Assembly: GCA_964651385.1 (NCBI GenBank) | Contig: CAZYYM010000092.1 | Coordinates: 1-13,711 of the forward strand | Length of the DNA stretch: 13,711 nucleotides | Source: GCA-001735895 sp964651385 | Lineage (GTDB): Bacteria; Pseudomonadota; Gammaproteobacteria; GCA-001735895 | Direction: 5' to 3' | In this document: piece after piece, positions 1 to 6,518 of the stretch | How the letters are laid out: the number at the start of each line of letters is the position of its first letter | Position numbering within the stretch: the stretch's first letter is position 1 | Translations under genes and position numbers: made by a program | The notes under the pieces: generated by a model | Database searches by the model: none | The model's input: the letters and a program-made list of their open reading frames with translations, nothing else | Told to the model about the DNA's origin: nothing

Positions 1-11
1 GCGACTATTGA

Positions 12-521
12 GCATTTTCCGCCAATAGCGTTCAACAATTCGGTGAACCTTTTGCGTTACTCATCGCCATCAATCAAGCAGTCGATGCGGCGGGTGGGGC
101 GTTTTCGCCTGAACAGGATAGACGCTTTCGCAAGCAATACCGACGTATTCTGGCACAGGGAGATATCGAATCTCCGGCCCCCGATGAACAACAAAGACCC
201 CCCGGCAAACGAGGCCGTCTGAAACGAACCAAGTCCCGAGGCTTGCTGGAACGGTTGCGTCAATTTGAGGATGATGTGCTCCGCTTTATGGTGGTGCCCG
301 AGGTTCCCTTTACCAATAATCTGGGGGAGAATGATATTCGCATGACCAAGGTTCAACAGAAAATATCCGGCTGCTTTCGTTCCAGGGGAGGTGCTGAAAC
401 ATTTTGTCTGATACGAAGCTATTTATCGACATGCCGCAAGCATCAGATCAGCGCCAGTGGGGCGCTAAAAGCGATCTATGACAGAAAACTGCCCAGCCTA
501 TTCAGTGAGAGGGCTGAATAG
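12..521 (+). CDS. IS66 family transposase, C-terminal part (probably broken)
   Basis: This is the C-terminal third of an IS66-type DDE transposase, which cuts and joins the ends of its insertion sequence. The frame is open from base 12 to the stop at 519-521 (about 169 residues), with a TGA in the same frame at 9-11, so there is either a frameshift close to the window edge or an earlier truncation. Visible IS66 marks are the segment starting FGEPFALLIAINQAVDAAGG, a basic linker (PPGKRGRLKR), then LLERLRQFEDDVLRFM and PFTNNLGENDIRM. The last contains the third acidic catalytic residue, in the context NNxxExDIR, followed by KVQQKISGCFRS and the C-terminal IRSYLSTCRKH helix. An internal ATG at 243 gives only a 92-residue product and is unlikely to be the real start. 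No IS66 right inverted repeat or target duplication is recognisable after the stop. Family assignment is firm; whether the gene is functional cannot be told because most of it lies outside the window. Confidence 0.85.
   Translation, partial: AFSANSVQQFGEPFALLIAINQAVDAAGGAFSPEQDRRFRKQYRRILAQGDIESPAPDEQQRPPGKRGRLKRTKSRGLLERLRQFEDDVLRFMVVPEVPFTNNLGENDIRMTKVQQKISGCFRSRGGAETFCLIRSYLSTCRKHQISASGALKAIYDRKLPSLFSERAE
498..521. terminator. Hairpin overlapping the transposase stop codon
   Basis: A perfect 8-bp inverted repeat (CTATTCAG at 498-505, CTGAATAG at 514-521) encloses an 8-base loop, and its right arm contains the TAG stop of the transposase. It sits between two convergent genes (transposase + and vapC -). 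There is no strong T-tract on either side, so it may be a weak terminator or chance pairing. Confidence 0.25.
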
Positions 522-540
522 TTACGTATATTCTTATTCA

Positions 541-924
541 TTATGTGGCTTTTGCTTTCGGGTAAAACTTGACATTTTCTAAGCCTTTAAAATCTGCATC
601 TTGAGTCCATACCACAGCCTCATATTTGTGGGCGGTGGCGTAAATGATGCTATCAGCAAGTGGCAATTTACGTTCAACACCAAAAACGGCAGCATTTACT
701 GCTAGTTCGCCATCCAATGCAATAACTGTTCCCTGCTCCATATGGGCAACCACTTCAAGCGCAGATTCTACATTTCGCTGACGCAACACGCTTTTAAATA
801 CTTCGGTTATAGTAACGCTAGGCACCAGTAGTTTATCCAGAGTTTCAATTGGTTTTGCAAATAAACGGGCATTCCTATCCCCGGCAAAATAAGACAACCA
901 AGCCGATGAATCTACGACATTCAT
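541..924 (-). CDS. vapC: VapC-type PIN-domain toxin (endoribonuclease)
   Basis: This 127-residue PIN-domain protein is the toxin of a type II toxin-antitoxin pair. Toxins of this family cleave RNA (tRNA or rRNA) in a metal-dependent way when the antitoxin is lost. The acidic active-site residues are visible: D5 in the N-terminal VVDSSAW strand, E41 in TITEVFKS, D91 in LPLADSIIYATA, and D109 near the C-terminus in WTQDADF. Length and spacing are normal for VapC and nothing looks damaged. Its ATG overlaps the end of the upstream antitoxin by 4 bp (ATGA), the usual arrangement for translational coupling. It converges with the transposase fragment, 19 bp stop to stop. The RNA target cannot be read from the sequence. 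Confidence 0.92.
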   Translation of the reverse strand: MNVVDSSAWLSYFAGDRNARLFAKPIETLDKLLVPSVTITEVFKSVLRQRNVESALEVVAHMEQGTVIALDGELAVNAAVFGVERKLPLADSIIYATAHKYEAVVWTQDADFKGLENVKFYPKAKAT

Positions 925-1127
925 ATCCGATCTTTATCTCTGCTCACCTCGGTATCTATACCTTTGAGCAAACCTTTCAACTTCTTCATTGGTTTAATTG
1001 GAATTAACTCGATGCGGTTCTGATAGGTAAGCACTTGAATTTTCTGGCCACAAAATATTCCCATAGATTCTCTAACTTCCTTCGGAATAACGACCTGGTA
1101 TTTAGGGGAAACTGTTACTGCTGTCAT
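921..1127 (-). CDS. vapB: VapB-type antitoxin, AbrB/MazE (SpoVT-AbrB) fold
   Basis: This 68-residue antitoxin has an N-terminal swapped-hairpin AbrB DNA-binding domain: VTVSPKYQVVIPKEVRE at about residues 4-20, then a strand GQKIQVLTYQNRIELIPI. The short charged tail (KLKGLLKGIDTEVSRDKDRI) is where family members wrap around the toxin active site. It is expected to neutralise the PIN toxin encoded just downstream and, as a complex with it, to repress their shared promoter. Start ATG at 1127 is chosen because it gives the family's normal N-terminus and follows a purine-rich GAGAGCGAG stretch. A consensus promoter and palindromic operator lie 30-60 bp upstream. Confidence 0.9.
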   Translation of the reverse strand: MTAVTVSPKYQVVIPKEVRESMGIFCGQKIQVLTYQNRIELIPIKPMKKLKGLLKGIDTEVSRDKDRI

Positions 1128-1157
1128 GACTCGCTCTCGATCGATCGAATAGCCGTA

Positions 1158-1188
1158 ATACGATAATCGTATCGATCAATTCTGTCAA
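1158..1188 (-). promoter_or_regulatory. vapBC promoter with palindromic operator over the -10
   Basis: Read on the minus strand, a perfect -35 box TTGACA (1183-1188) is followed after exactly 17 bp by TATCGT (1160-1165) as the -10 box. The -10 lies inside a perfect palindrome ATACGAT-A-ATCGTAT (1158-1172). Another palindrome, TCGATCGATCGA (1137-1148), lies between it and the vapB start. AbrB-fold antitoxins repress their own operons by binding such repeats, so autoregulation by VapBC at this site is the natural inference. Confidence 0.7.
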
Positions 1189-1210
1189 GCCACATGACAC
1201 ATAAGAGCAG

Positions 1211-1232
1211 TATAAGGGGTCAAAGCCCTTTA
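1211..1232 (+). repeat. Solo TATAAGGGGTCAAA-type repeat end
   Basis: The start TATAAGGGGTCAAA is identical to the left end of the repeat copy at about 12410. Its continuation GGTCAAAGCCCTTT (1218-1231) recurs at 5233-5246. It lies in the 174-bp gap between vapB and betA, and looks like an isolated end of the dispersed repeat family seen again at 11621 and 12412. Confidence 0.4.
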
Positions 1233-1301
1233 AAATTATTACAGCAATGATGGGACATTTAATTTGAGAAATCTAAACTCAAAGATTGTAACTGTATATG
1301 A

Positions 1302-2972
1302 CTAGCTTGCGCTTATAGACCGCTGCACCTGCTGCCAGTTTTCCCCCAAACCAACAGCTGCATCGTCAGGTGCCAGCACACCTTTACCCTTGATGATATC
1401 GGCGGCTCGCTCGGCCATCATAATCGTCGGCGAATTCAAATTACCATTAGGTATGGTCGGAAAAATAGAGGAATCCACGATTCGTAAAGACTCGATACCA
1501 TGTACGCGCGTTTCGGAATCGACCACGGCCATATCGTCTTCACCCATACGACAGGCGCAAGAGGGATGGTAGGCGCTCTCTACCGCACTGCGTACGAAGG
1601 CATCGATTTCTTCATCGCTCTGCACCGCTTCACCGGGCTGTATTTCCGATTCGCGATAAGGATCCATAGCTTTTTGGGCAATGATTTCGCGGGTTAAGCG
1701 GACGCAGGCGCGAAAGCCTTCAACATCGTCCTGATGCTGCAGGTAGTTAAACAGAATTTGAGGTTTATCTTTTATATTCGCGGTCATAGCCCGAATCGTA
1801 CCTCGACTTTTCGGTTTATTATGGCCGACGTGAACCTGAAAGCCATGACCTTCGAATGCAGCACGACCATCATAGCGCATTGCTGCTGGTAAAAAGTGAT
1901 ACTGAATATCCGGCCATTCAACGCTCGCTTTGGATCGGATAAATGCACAGGATTCAAAATGATTGGTAGCACCCAGTCCCTTTTTGGTGAAGAACCACCG
2001 AGAACCAATGCAGAATTTGTCCCACAGATTCAATTTGCCATTCAGCGTAATGGGCTGTTTGCAACGGAATTGAAAATAAAACTCGAGGTGATCCTGCAAA
2101 TTTTCACCGACACCCGGTAGATCATGCTGCACTTCGATGCTAGCCTGTCTTAATACCTCGCCAGGACCGATACCCGACACCTGCAATAGATGCGGTGAAG
2201 CGATAGGGCCCGCACTGAGGATGACTTCGCGACTGGCGTAAGCCATCTGCAATTCACCACCGCGTTCAAATTCAACACCTACTGCCTTGTTACCTTCGAG
2301 CAATAATTTTCGGGTCATGGCAGCGGTGACCACCGTCAGATTGGGACGATTCAGTGCCGGTTTCAGATAAGCATTCGCGGTCGACCAGCGCACGCCGTTT
2401 TTCACGGTCATATGCATCGCACCGAAACCTTCCTGCTGGCGACCGTTATAGTCTTCGGTCTTCATATAACCCGCCTGAATTCCTGCCTCGATAAAGGCCC
2501 GGTACAGGGGGTTTTGCATGTTATTACCATTGTTTACCGACAGTGGTCCCCGCTGCGAACGATAGTCATCAGAACCAAACGCCCAGTCATCCGCCTTCTT
2601 GAAATAGGGCAGGCAATGGCGATAGTCCCAGTCCTTGGCACCCTGTTTTTCCCACTCGTTGTAATCCATCGCATGACCGCGTACGTAAACCATGCCGTTG
2701 ATCGACGAAGATCCACCGAGTACCTTGCCACGTGGACAGTCCATACGCCGGTTATCCAGGTAGGGTTCGGGCTGCGACTCATAACCCCAATTGAATTTGG
2801 GCATATTCATGGGAATCGACAATGCAGTCGGCATCTGAATAAATATGCTTTTATCGCTACCACCGTATTCGAGTAGTAAGACCGATGTATTGGCATCCTC
2901 ACTGAGACGATTCGCCAATACACAGCCCGCTGAACCGGCGCCGACGATGATGTAATCAATATGCTCAGGCAT
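1302..2972 (-). CDS. betA: Choline dehydrogenase (GMC flavoprotein oxidoreductase)
   Basis: This 556-residue FAD enzyme oxidises choline to betaine aldehyde (and possibly on to glycine betaine) at the inner membrane, feeding osmoprotectant synthesis or choline catabolism. The N-terminus has the FAD-binding fold YIIVGAGSAGCVLANRLSE. GMC signature 1 is at CPRGKVLGGSSSINGMVYVR and signature 2 around SAGPIASPHLLQVSGIGP. The C-terminal catalytic block has the active-site His in AYHPSCACRMG (about H469) and GNLNSPTIMMAE. Long stretches (SIFIQMPTALSIP, KQPITLNGKLN, GLGATNHFESCAFIRS, QYHFLPAAMRYDG) match what is known of BetA, and length equals the usual 556. The ATG at 2972 is preferred over an in-frame start at 3029 because it follows GAGGAAAG at good spacing, gives the family N-terminus and avoids overlap with the upstream gene. 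It lies 19 bp after the ACR3 gene on the same strand. No betB, betI or choline transporter is nearby, so it is detached from the usual bet operon. Confidence 0.93.
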   Translation of the reverse strand: MPEHIDYIIVGAGSAGCVLANRLSEDANTSVLLLEYGGSDKSIFIQMPTALSIPMNMPKFNWGYESQPEPYLDNRRMDCPRGKVLGGSSSINGMVYVRGHAMDYNEWEKQGAKDWDYRHCLPYFKKADDWAFGSDDYRSQRGPLSVNNGNNMQNPLYRAFIEAGIQAGYMKTEDYNGRQQEGFGAMHMTVKNGVRWSTANAYLKPALNRPNLTVVTAAMTRKLLLEGNKAVGVEFERGGELQMAYASREVILSAGPIASPHLLQVSGIGPGEVLRQASIEVQHDLPGVGENLQDHLEFYFQFRCKQPITLNGKLNLWDKFCIGSRWFFTKKGLGATNHFESCAFIRSKASVEWPDIQYHFLPAAMRYDGRAAFEGHGFQVHVGHNKPKSRGTIRAMTANIKDKPQILFNYLQHQDDVEGFRACVRLTREIIAQKAMDPYRESEIQPGEAVQSDEEIDAFVRSAVESAYHPSCACRMGEDDMAVVDSETRVHGIESLRIVDSSIFPTIPNGNLNSPTIMMAERAADIIKGKGVLAPDDAAVGLGENWQQVQRSISAS

Positions 2973-2991
2973 GAGATGACTTTCCTCTGTT

Positions 2992-4014
2992 TCAAGCAGT
3001 AGCGAACCAGTGACGCGTCCGATTTGCAAAGGCGACCAGCGACAACATCACCGGAACTTCGACCAATACACCAACCACCGTTGCCAAAGCCGCACCTGAG
3101 TGTAAACCAAATAATGAAATCGCAACCGCTACAGCCAGTTCAAAAAAGTTTGATGTGCCAATCATACAGGCCGGTGCTGCGATGTTGTGGGGTAATTTTA
3201 ATGCTTTGGCCGCAGCATAGGCAATCACGAAGATTCCGTAGGTTTGTATCAGTAACGGTATAGCGATTAACACAATGGTTTGTGGTTGCCTGATTATAGT
3301 TTCAGCTTGAAATCCAAACAGCAAAGCGACCGTTGCCAGTAAACCCGTTATTGACCATGGTTTTAGTCGATGAACAAAATCCGACAGACGTTGCTCACTG
3401 CCTCCTGCTTCGAAAATGTGTCGGGTAAACGCACCGGCAACCAACGGCAGCACGACGTACAAAACTACCGAAATAAGCAAGGTCTCCCAGGGAACCTGTA
3501 TATCGCTAACGCCTAGCAAAAAGGCCGTAATCGGTGCAAAAGCAAACACCATGATGATGTCATTCACTGATACCTGCACCAGTGTATAATTTGGATCACC
3601 TTTAGTTAACTGGCTCCAGACAAACACCATCGCCGTACAGGGTGCCACACCGAGCAGGATCATGCCGGCAATATATTCGTTGGCTGACTGAGGGTCGACC
3701 CAATCAGCAAAAACACCTTTGAAAAATAACCAGCCCAGCGCCGCCATGGTAAAGGGTTTAATTAGCCAGTTCACCCCCAGCGTCAGGATTAACCCTCTGG
3801 GTTTTTGGCCGACACTTTTGATGGAAGAAAAATCAACCTGAACCATCATCGGGTAGATCATCACCCAGATTAACACCGCGACCACCAGATTTACACGGGC
3901 AATCTCCAGGTTCGCAATCATCGCAAAAGTGTCGGGTGCCACATTGCCTAGCAGGACACCCACTACAATGCACAAGGCTACCCACAGCGATAAGTATCGT
4001 TCAAACAAACCCAT
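2992..4014 (-). CDS. acr3: ACR3-family arsenite efflux transporter
   Basis: This is an integral inner-membrane arsenite exporter of the ACR3 (bile/arsenite/riboflavin transporter) family, about 340 residues with ten predicted membrane segments. It starts with the family motif MGLFERYLSLWVALC. Both residues important in characterised ACR3 proteins are present: the membrane-embedded Cys in LLGVAPCTAMVFVWS (about C126) and the Glu in MIGTSNFFELAVAVA (about E292). Only the ATG at 4014 matches the usual N-terminus; an in-frame TTG at 4045-4047 would add 11 residues without a recognisable ribosome site. The ATG itself has only a weak GTGAG upstream, so the start is uncertain. No arsR, arsC, arsH or arsM lies beside it, which is unusual because ACR3 is normally in an ars operon. 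Instead betA follows 19 bp downstream and a glutathione transferase lies upstream on the same strand. Confidence 0.92.
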   Translation of the reverse strand: MGLFERYLSLWVALCIVVGVLLGNVAPDTFAMIANLEIARVNLVVAVLIWVMIYPMMVQVDFSSIKSVGQKPRGLILTLGVNWLIKPFTMAALGWLFFKGVFADWVDPQSANEYIAGMILLGVAPCTAMVFVWSQLTKGDPNYTLVQVSVNDIIMVFAFAPITAFLLGVSDIQVPWETLLISVVLYVVLPLVAGAFTRHIFEAGGSEQRLSDFVHRLKPWSITGLLATVALLFGFQAETIIRQPQTIVLIAIPLLIQTYGIFVIAYAAAKALKLPHNIAAPACMIGTSNFFELAVAVAISLFGLHSGAALATVVGVLVEVPVMLSLVAFANRTRHWFATA

Positions 4015-4264
4015 CAACAAAACACTCACAGTTATTAGCAGCGGCAATAATAACTAGGTTTATCGATATGTACAGCACCGTTTCAGCACTAAAAACAGCC
4101 AGGCCAAAATACCGCAACGGTGGAAATTCCAGTTACCTCTATATTTACAAAGCAGGTACAATTTTTCGCCGCTGCAGGCCATGCGCTGCATTCACTCATT
4201 AAATTTCTTTGATGTTAAACGTTTGTTTGATCCAGCCTGCCGGCAATGTCTTTAATTGATCGAA

Positions 4265-5047
4265 CTAAAGTGCAGTGGCCAGGCCTCGCTGAACAGCTTC
4301 TCTCTCCTGAATTACCTTTGCCCAGCTCAGCACATGCTTATACGAAGCCGTATCCAGAAACTCCGCTGCATTATAAATTTCACCTATCGCCAACCGACCG
4401 TACCAGGGCCAAATTGCAATATCCGCGATTGAGTAACCACCAGCACAGATGTATTCACGCTCAGCCAAATGGCGATCCAGTACATCCAGTTGACGCTTGC
4501 TTTCCATCGCATAGCGGTTAATCGGATATTCCATCGGATAAGGTGCATAGCTGTAGAAATGCCCGAAGCCACCGCCGAGGAATGAGGCGCTGCTCTCCTG
4601 CCAAAACAACCAGGAAAGACACTCCGTGCGGTCCGCTACATCTTCTGGAAGCAAAGCACCGTGTTTCTCAGCCAGGTAAATTAGAATCGCACAAGACTCA
4701 AATACAGATTGCGCGGGCGATTTTGATTGATCAAGTAGTACCGGAATTTTGGAGTTCGGATTGAGCTTGACAAAATCGGAGCCGAATTGCTCTCCTTTAC
4801 CAATATCGACGATGTGCAGGTCGTAGGCTGCATCGTTTCTACCAAGCGCCAACAGCTCTTCCAGCATAACCGTGATCTTGATGCCATTGGGCGTACCCAG
4901 TGAGTAAAGTTGTAATGGTTTATCGCCGGGCGATAGAACTTTTTCGTGAGTCGGGCCGGAGACCGGCCGGTTGATGCCAGCCCATTTTCCGCCGTTTTCA
5001 CTGTCCCATGTCCAGACTTTCGGGGGTATATAATCGTTATCGCTCAT
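4265..5047 (-). CDS. yghU: Glutathione S-transferase, YghU/nu-class
   Basis: This 260-residue cytosolic glutathione transferase belongs to the YghU group (nu class), whose members bind two glutathione molecules and reduce disulfides or organic hydroperoxides. The N-terminal extension VWTWDSENGGKWAGINRPVS is typical of YghU. The thioredoxin fold begins at LQLYSLGTPNGIK (T52 and N54 in the glutathione site), with PNSKIPVL and VFESCAILIYLAEK following. The helical domain contains FLGGGFGHFYSYAPYPMEY and the N-capping motif YSIADIAIWPWYG. The protein ends soon after the REAVQRG motif, whereas E. coli YghU (288 residues) continues with a tail containing HERHDASDF, so about 28 residues are missing or replaced. 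A 217-bp gap separates it from ACR3. Its start is overlapped by the end of a 55-codon ORF. Confidence 0.92.
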   Translation of the reverse strand: MSDNDYIPPKVWTWDSENGGKWAGINRPVSGPTHEKVLSPGDKPLQLYSLGTPNGIKITVMLEELLALGRNDAAYDLHIVDIGKGEQFGSDFVKLNPNSKIPVLLDQSKSPAQSVFESCAILIYLAEKHGALLPEDVADRTECLSWLFWQESSASFLGGGFGHFYSYAPYPMEYPINRYAMESKRQLDVLDRHLAEREYICAGGYSIADIAIWPWYGRLAIGEIYNAAEFLDTASYKHVLSWAKVIQEREAVQRGLATAL

Positions 5048-5204
5048 TGTCAGGCTCTCCGGCTGGTGTATTTTTAGTGGTTAATAATTCGGTCGGTGCG
5101 CGTTTAGCCCATGTAACCTCGGAACGAATTTTCGGACGATGTGCCTCGAACGTTTTCACCATTCGCAGACATGCCCGGATGAATTCAAACAGATGCTTTT
5201 CCAT
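5037..5204 (-). CDS. Unrecognised 55-residue ORF coupled to the GST
   Basis: A short frame encodes a 55-residue soluble, basic, helix-prone peptide beginning MEKHLFEFIRACLRMVKTFE and continuing AHRPKIRSEVTWAKRAPTEL. The stop (TAA at 5037-5039) falls 11 bp inside the glutathione transferase gene, overlapping its start codon in another frame, an arrangement that often couples translation. The ribosome-site candidate is only AAGAATGAA, so initiation is uncertain. I recognise no family. It could be a genuine small protein, the C-terminal scrap of an older gene, or chance; the amino-acid composition looks protein-like rather than random. Confidence 0.35.
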   Translation of the reverse strand: MEKHLFEFIRACLRMVKTFEAHRPKIRSEVTWAKRAPTELLTTKNTPAGEPDNER

Positions 5205-5670
5205 TTCATTCTTAATCTCTACCCGTTATTGTGGTCAAAGCCCTTTTCCAGTCGCATACTCAGGAAACAACCCAATCATCGGTTAATAAAATACGACCGT
5301 CTAGCGCGGTAATGGAACCTGCGTGAACACTTGTCGGCTCGTAACTATAGCCGCGGGTGCCGGTAAGTCATGCTATCGAGTAAACCAGTGGTTAGACTAT
5401 ATTTCAAGGTAATTTACAAAACATCAGGTCGGGTAATCCTGGATAATTGCTTTCGAGATTATACCTATAGCCAGTTTGCGTCGAGTTATTGTTGGTAATG
5501 GCTCTTTTTACAGGATTTTGACTGCGTCATATTTGAATATCAGGTTAGCAGAAATTTTGATCCCTAAATAATAGAAAAGTACAGAGGATTTTTATTTCTT
5601 TTAAGTACAATGTTAATGCCTAAGGGATATTAAAATCACAAAAAATCCAAATTAAGGGTAAAAGAGAACT
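5205..5670. other. 466-bp gap with one possible gene scrap
   Basis: No full gene is visible between the small ORF and the DUF2798 gene. On the minus strand 5260-5367 is open for 35 codons (containing YSYEPTSVHAGSITALDGR and ILLTDDWVVS) but has no start codon and looks like a fragment. The repeat motif GGTCAAAGCCCTTT recurs at 5233-5246. The AT-rich right half (5520-5670) is the presumed promoter and leader region of the next gene, though I cannot pick a convincing -35/-10 pair. Confidence 0.4.
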
Positions 5671-5904
5671 ATGAAAGTGAATCCAAAACATACCGGTATT
5701 TTAATGAGCCTATTTATCGCGATCGCTATGAGCTTTTTCATGTCATTTGCAATGCTGGCTATCCACATTGGATTTATAGATGCTTTTCCGGTTATCTGGA
5801 TGAAGGGCTGGCTAACTGGATTCGTCGTGGGTTTTCCGGTAGCTTCTATTATTGTGCCCATCGCAAGAAAATTAGTATCAAGACTTACGGGCGTACCAAT
5901 TTGA
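5671..5904 (+). CDS. DUF2798 family small membrane protein
   Basis: This 77-residue inner-membrane protein resembles the DUF2798 family: a short basic N-terminus (MKVNPKHTG), a first membrane helix ILMSLFIAIAMSFFMSFAML, a short loop, the conserved WMKGWLTGFVVGFPVAS segment forming the second helix, then IVPIARKLVSRL at the C-terminus. The two-helix layout, the W-x-x-x-W before the second helix and the basic end are what the family shows. Function is unknown. AAAGAGA lies just upstream of the ATG as a ribosome site. It is followed after 97 bp by a VOC protein on the same strand, possibly in the same transcript. Confidence 0.75.
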   Translation: MKVNPKHTGILMSLFIAIAMSFFMSFAMLAIHIGFIDAFPVIWMKGWLTGFVVGFPVASIIVPIARKLVSRLTGVPI

Positions 5905-6001
5905 ATCGAATTGTTCAAAAACCACGCGTTTTAGGCTGGTTAATGTGGAAATTAGCGATCAGTTTTGTTCATAAAATGTCAAATAAACACGAGGGTACAA
6001 G

Positions 6002-6409
6002 ATGAAAGAAATTATTGGAATCAATCACGTTGGAATCCGGGTAACGGATCTAGAAAGAGCGAGACGTTTTTATAAGCAACTGGGTTTTGAATTTATTGCA
6101 GGGCCAATTGGTCCGGAACCGGTGGCCATAATGGAGCACGATTCAGGAGTGAACATAAACCTAATACTTAATGCAGATTCAGGCATCAGCAAAAACATAT
6201 TGATGGACGTACCTGAAAGACATCCCGGCTATACCCACATGGCACTAAATGTGACTGATATGGCAGCGATAGAAGCTTCAATAAAAAATTTAGGTATCGA
6301 GATCACAGAGGGGCCAATAACTTTACCGGATGGTGGGAAAATGTTATTTATCAGGGATCAAGATAGCAACGTAATCGAGTTTCACCAAAACCCATCAACA
6401 TCAATTTAA
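6002..6409 (+). CDS. VOC family (glyoxalase/dioxygenase fold) protein
   Basis: This 135-residue vicinal-oxygen-chelate protein has two beta-alpha-beta-beta-beta modules: INHVGIRVTDLERARRFYKQ at the start and THMALNVTDMAAIEASIKN at about residues 78-97. The usual metal ligands H9, H79 and E126 (in SNVIEFHQ) are present, so a metal-dependent lyase, isomerase, dioxygenase or drug-binding role is possible. The substrate cannot be inferred. A GAGG ribosome site lies 8 bases before the ATG. The gene is downstream of the DUF2798 gene and converges with the sensor kinase; 109 bp separate them, with no clear terminator. Confidence 0.85.
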   Translation: MKEIIGINHVGIRVTDLERARRFYKQLGFEFIAGPIGPEPVAIMEHDSGVNINLILNADSGISKNILMDVPERHPGYTHMALNVTDMAAIEASIKNLGIEITEGPITLPDGGKMLFIRDQDSNVIEFHQNPSTSI

Positions 6410-6518
6410 TGCGCTTTGACTCCTAAATAGGCCGGTCAATCCGTGCGTTTTTCTTTCTGGGATAAATCCTATTATCTGCATCAGATAGCCAGAGCAAAAC
6501 CCCATAACGATGTGATAA

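Noticed and set aside
1263..1283. TTTGAG/CTCAAA inverted repeat after betA as a terminator
   Set aside because: The stem is only 6 bp, AT-rich, with a 9-base loop and no T-tract on the minus strand.
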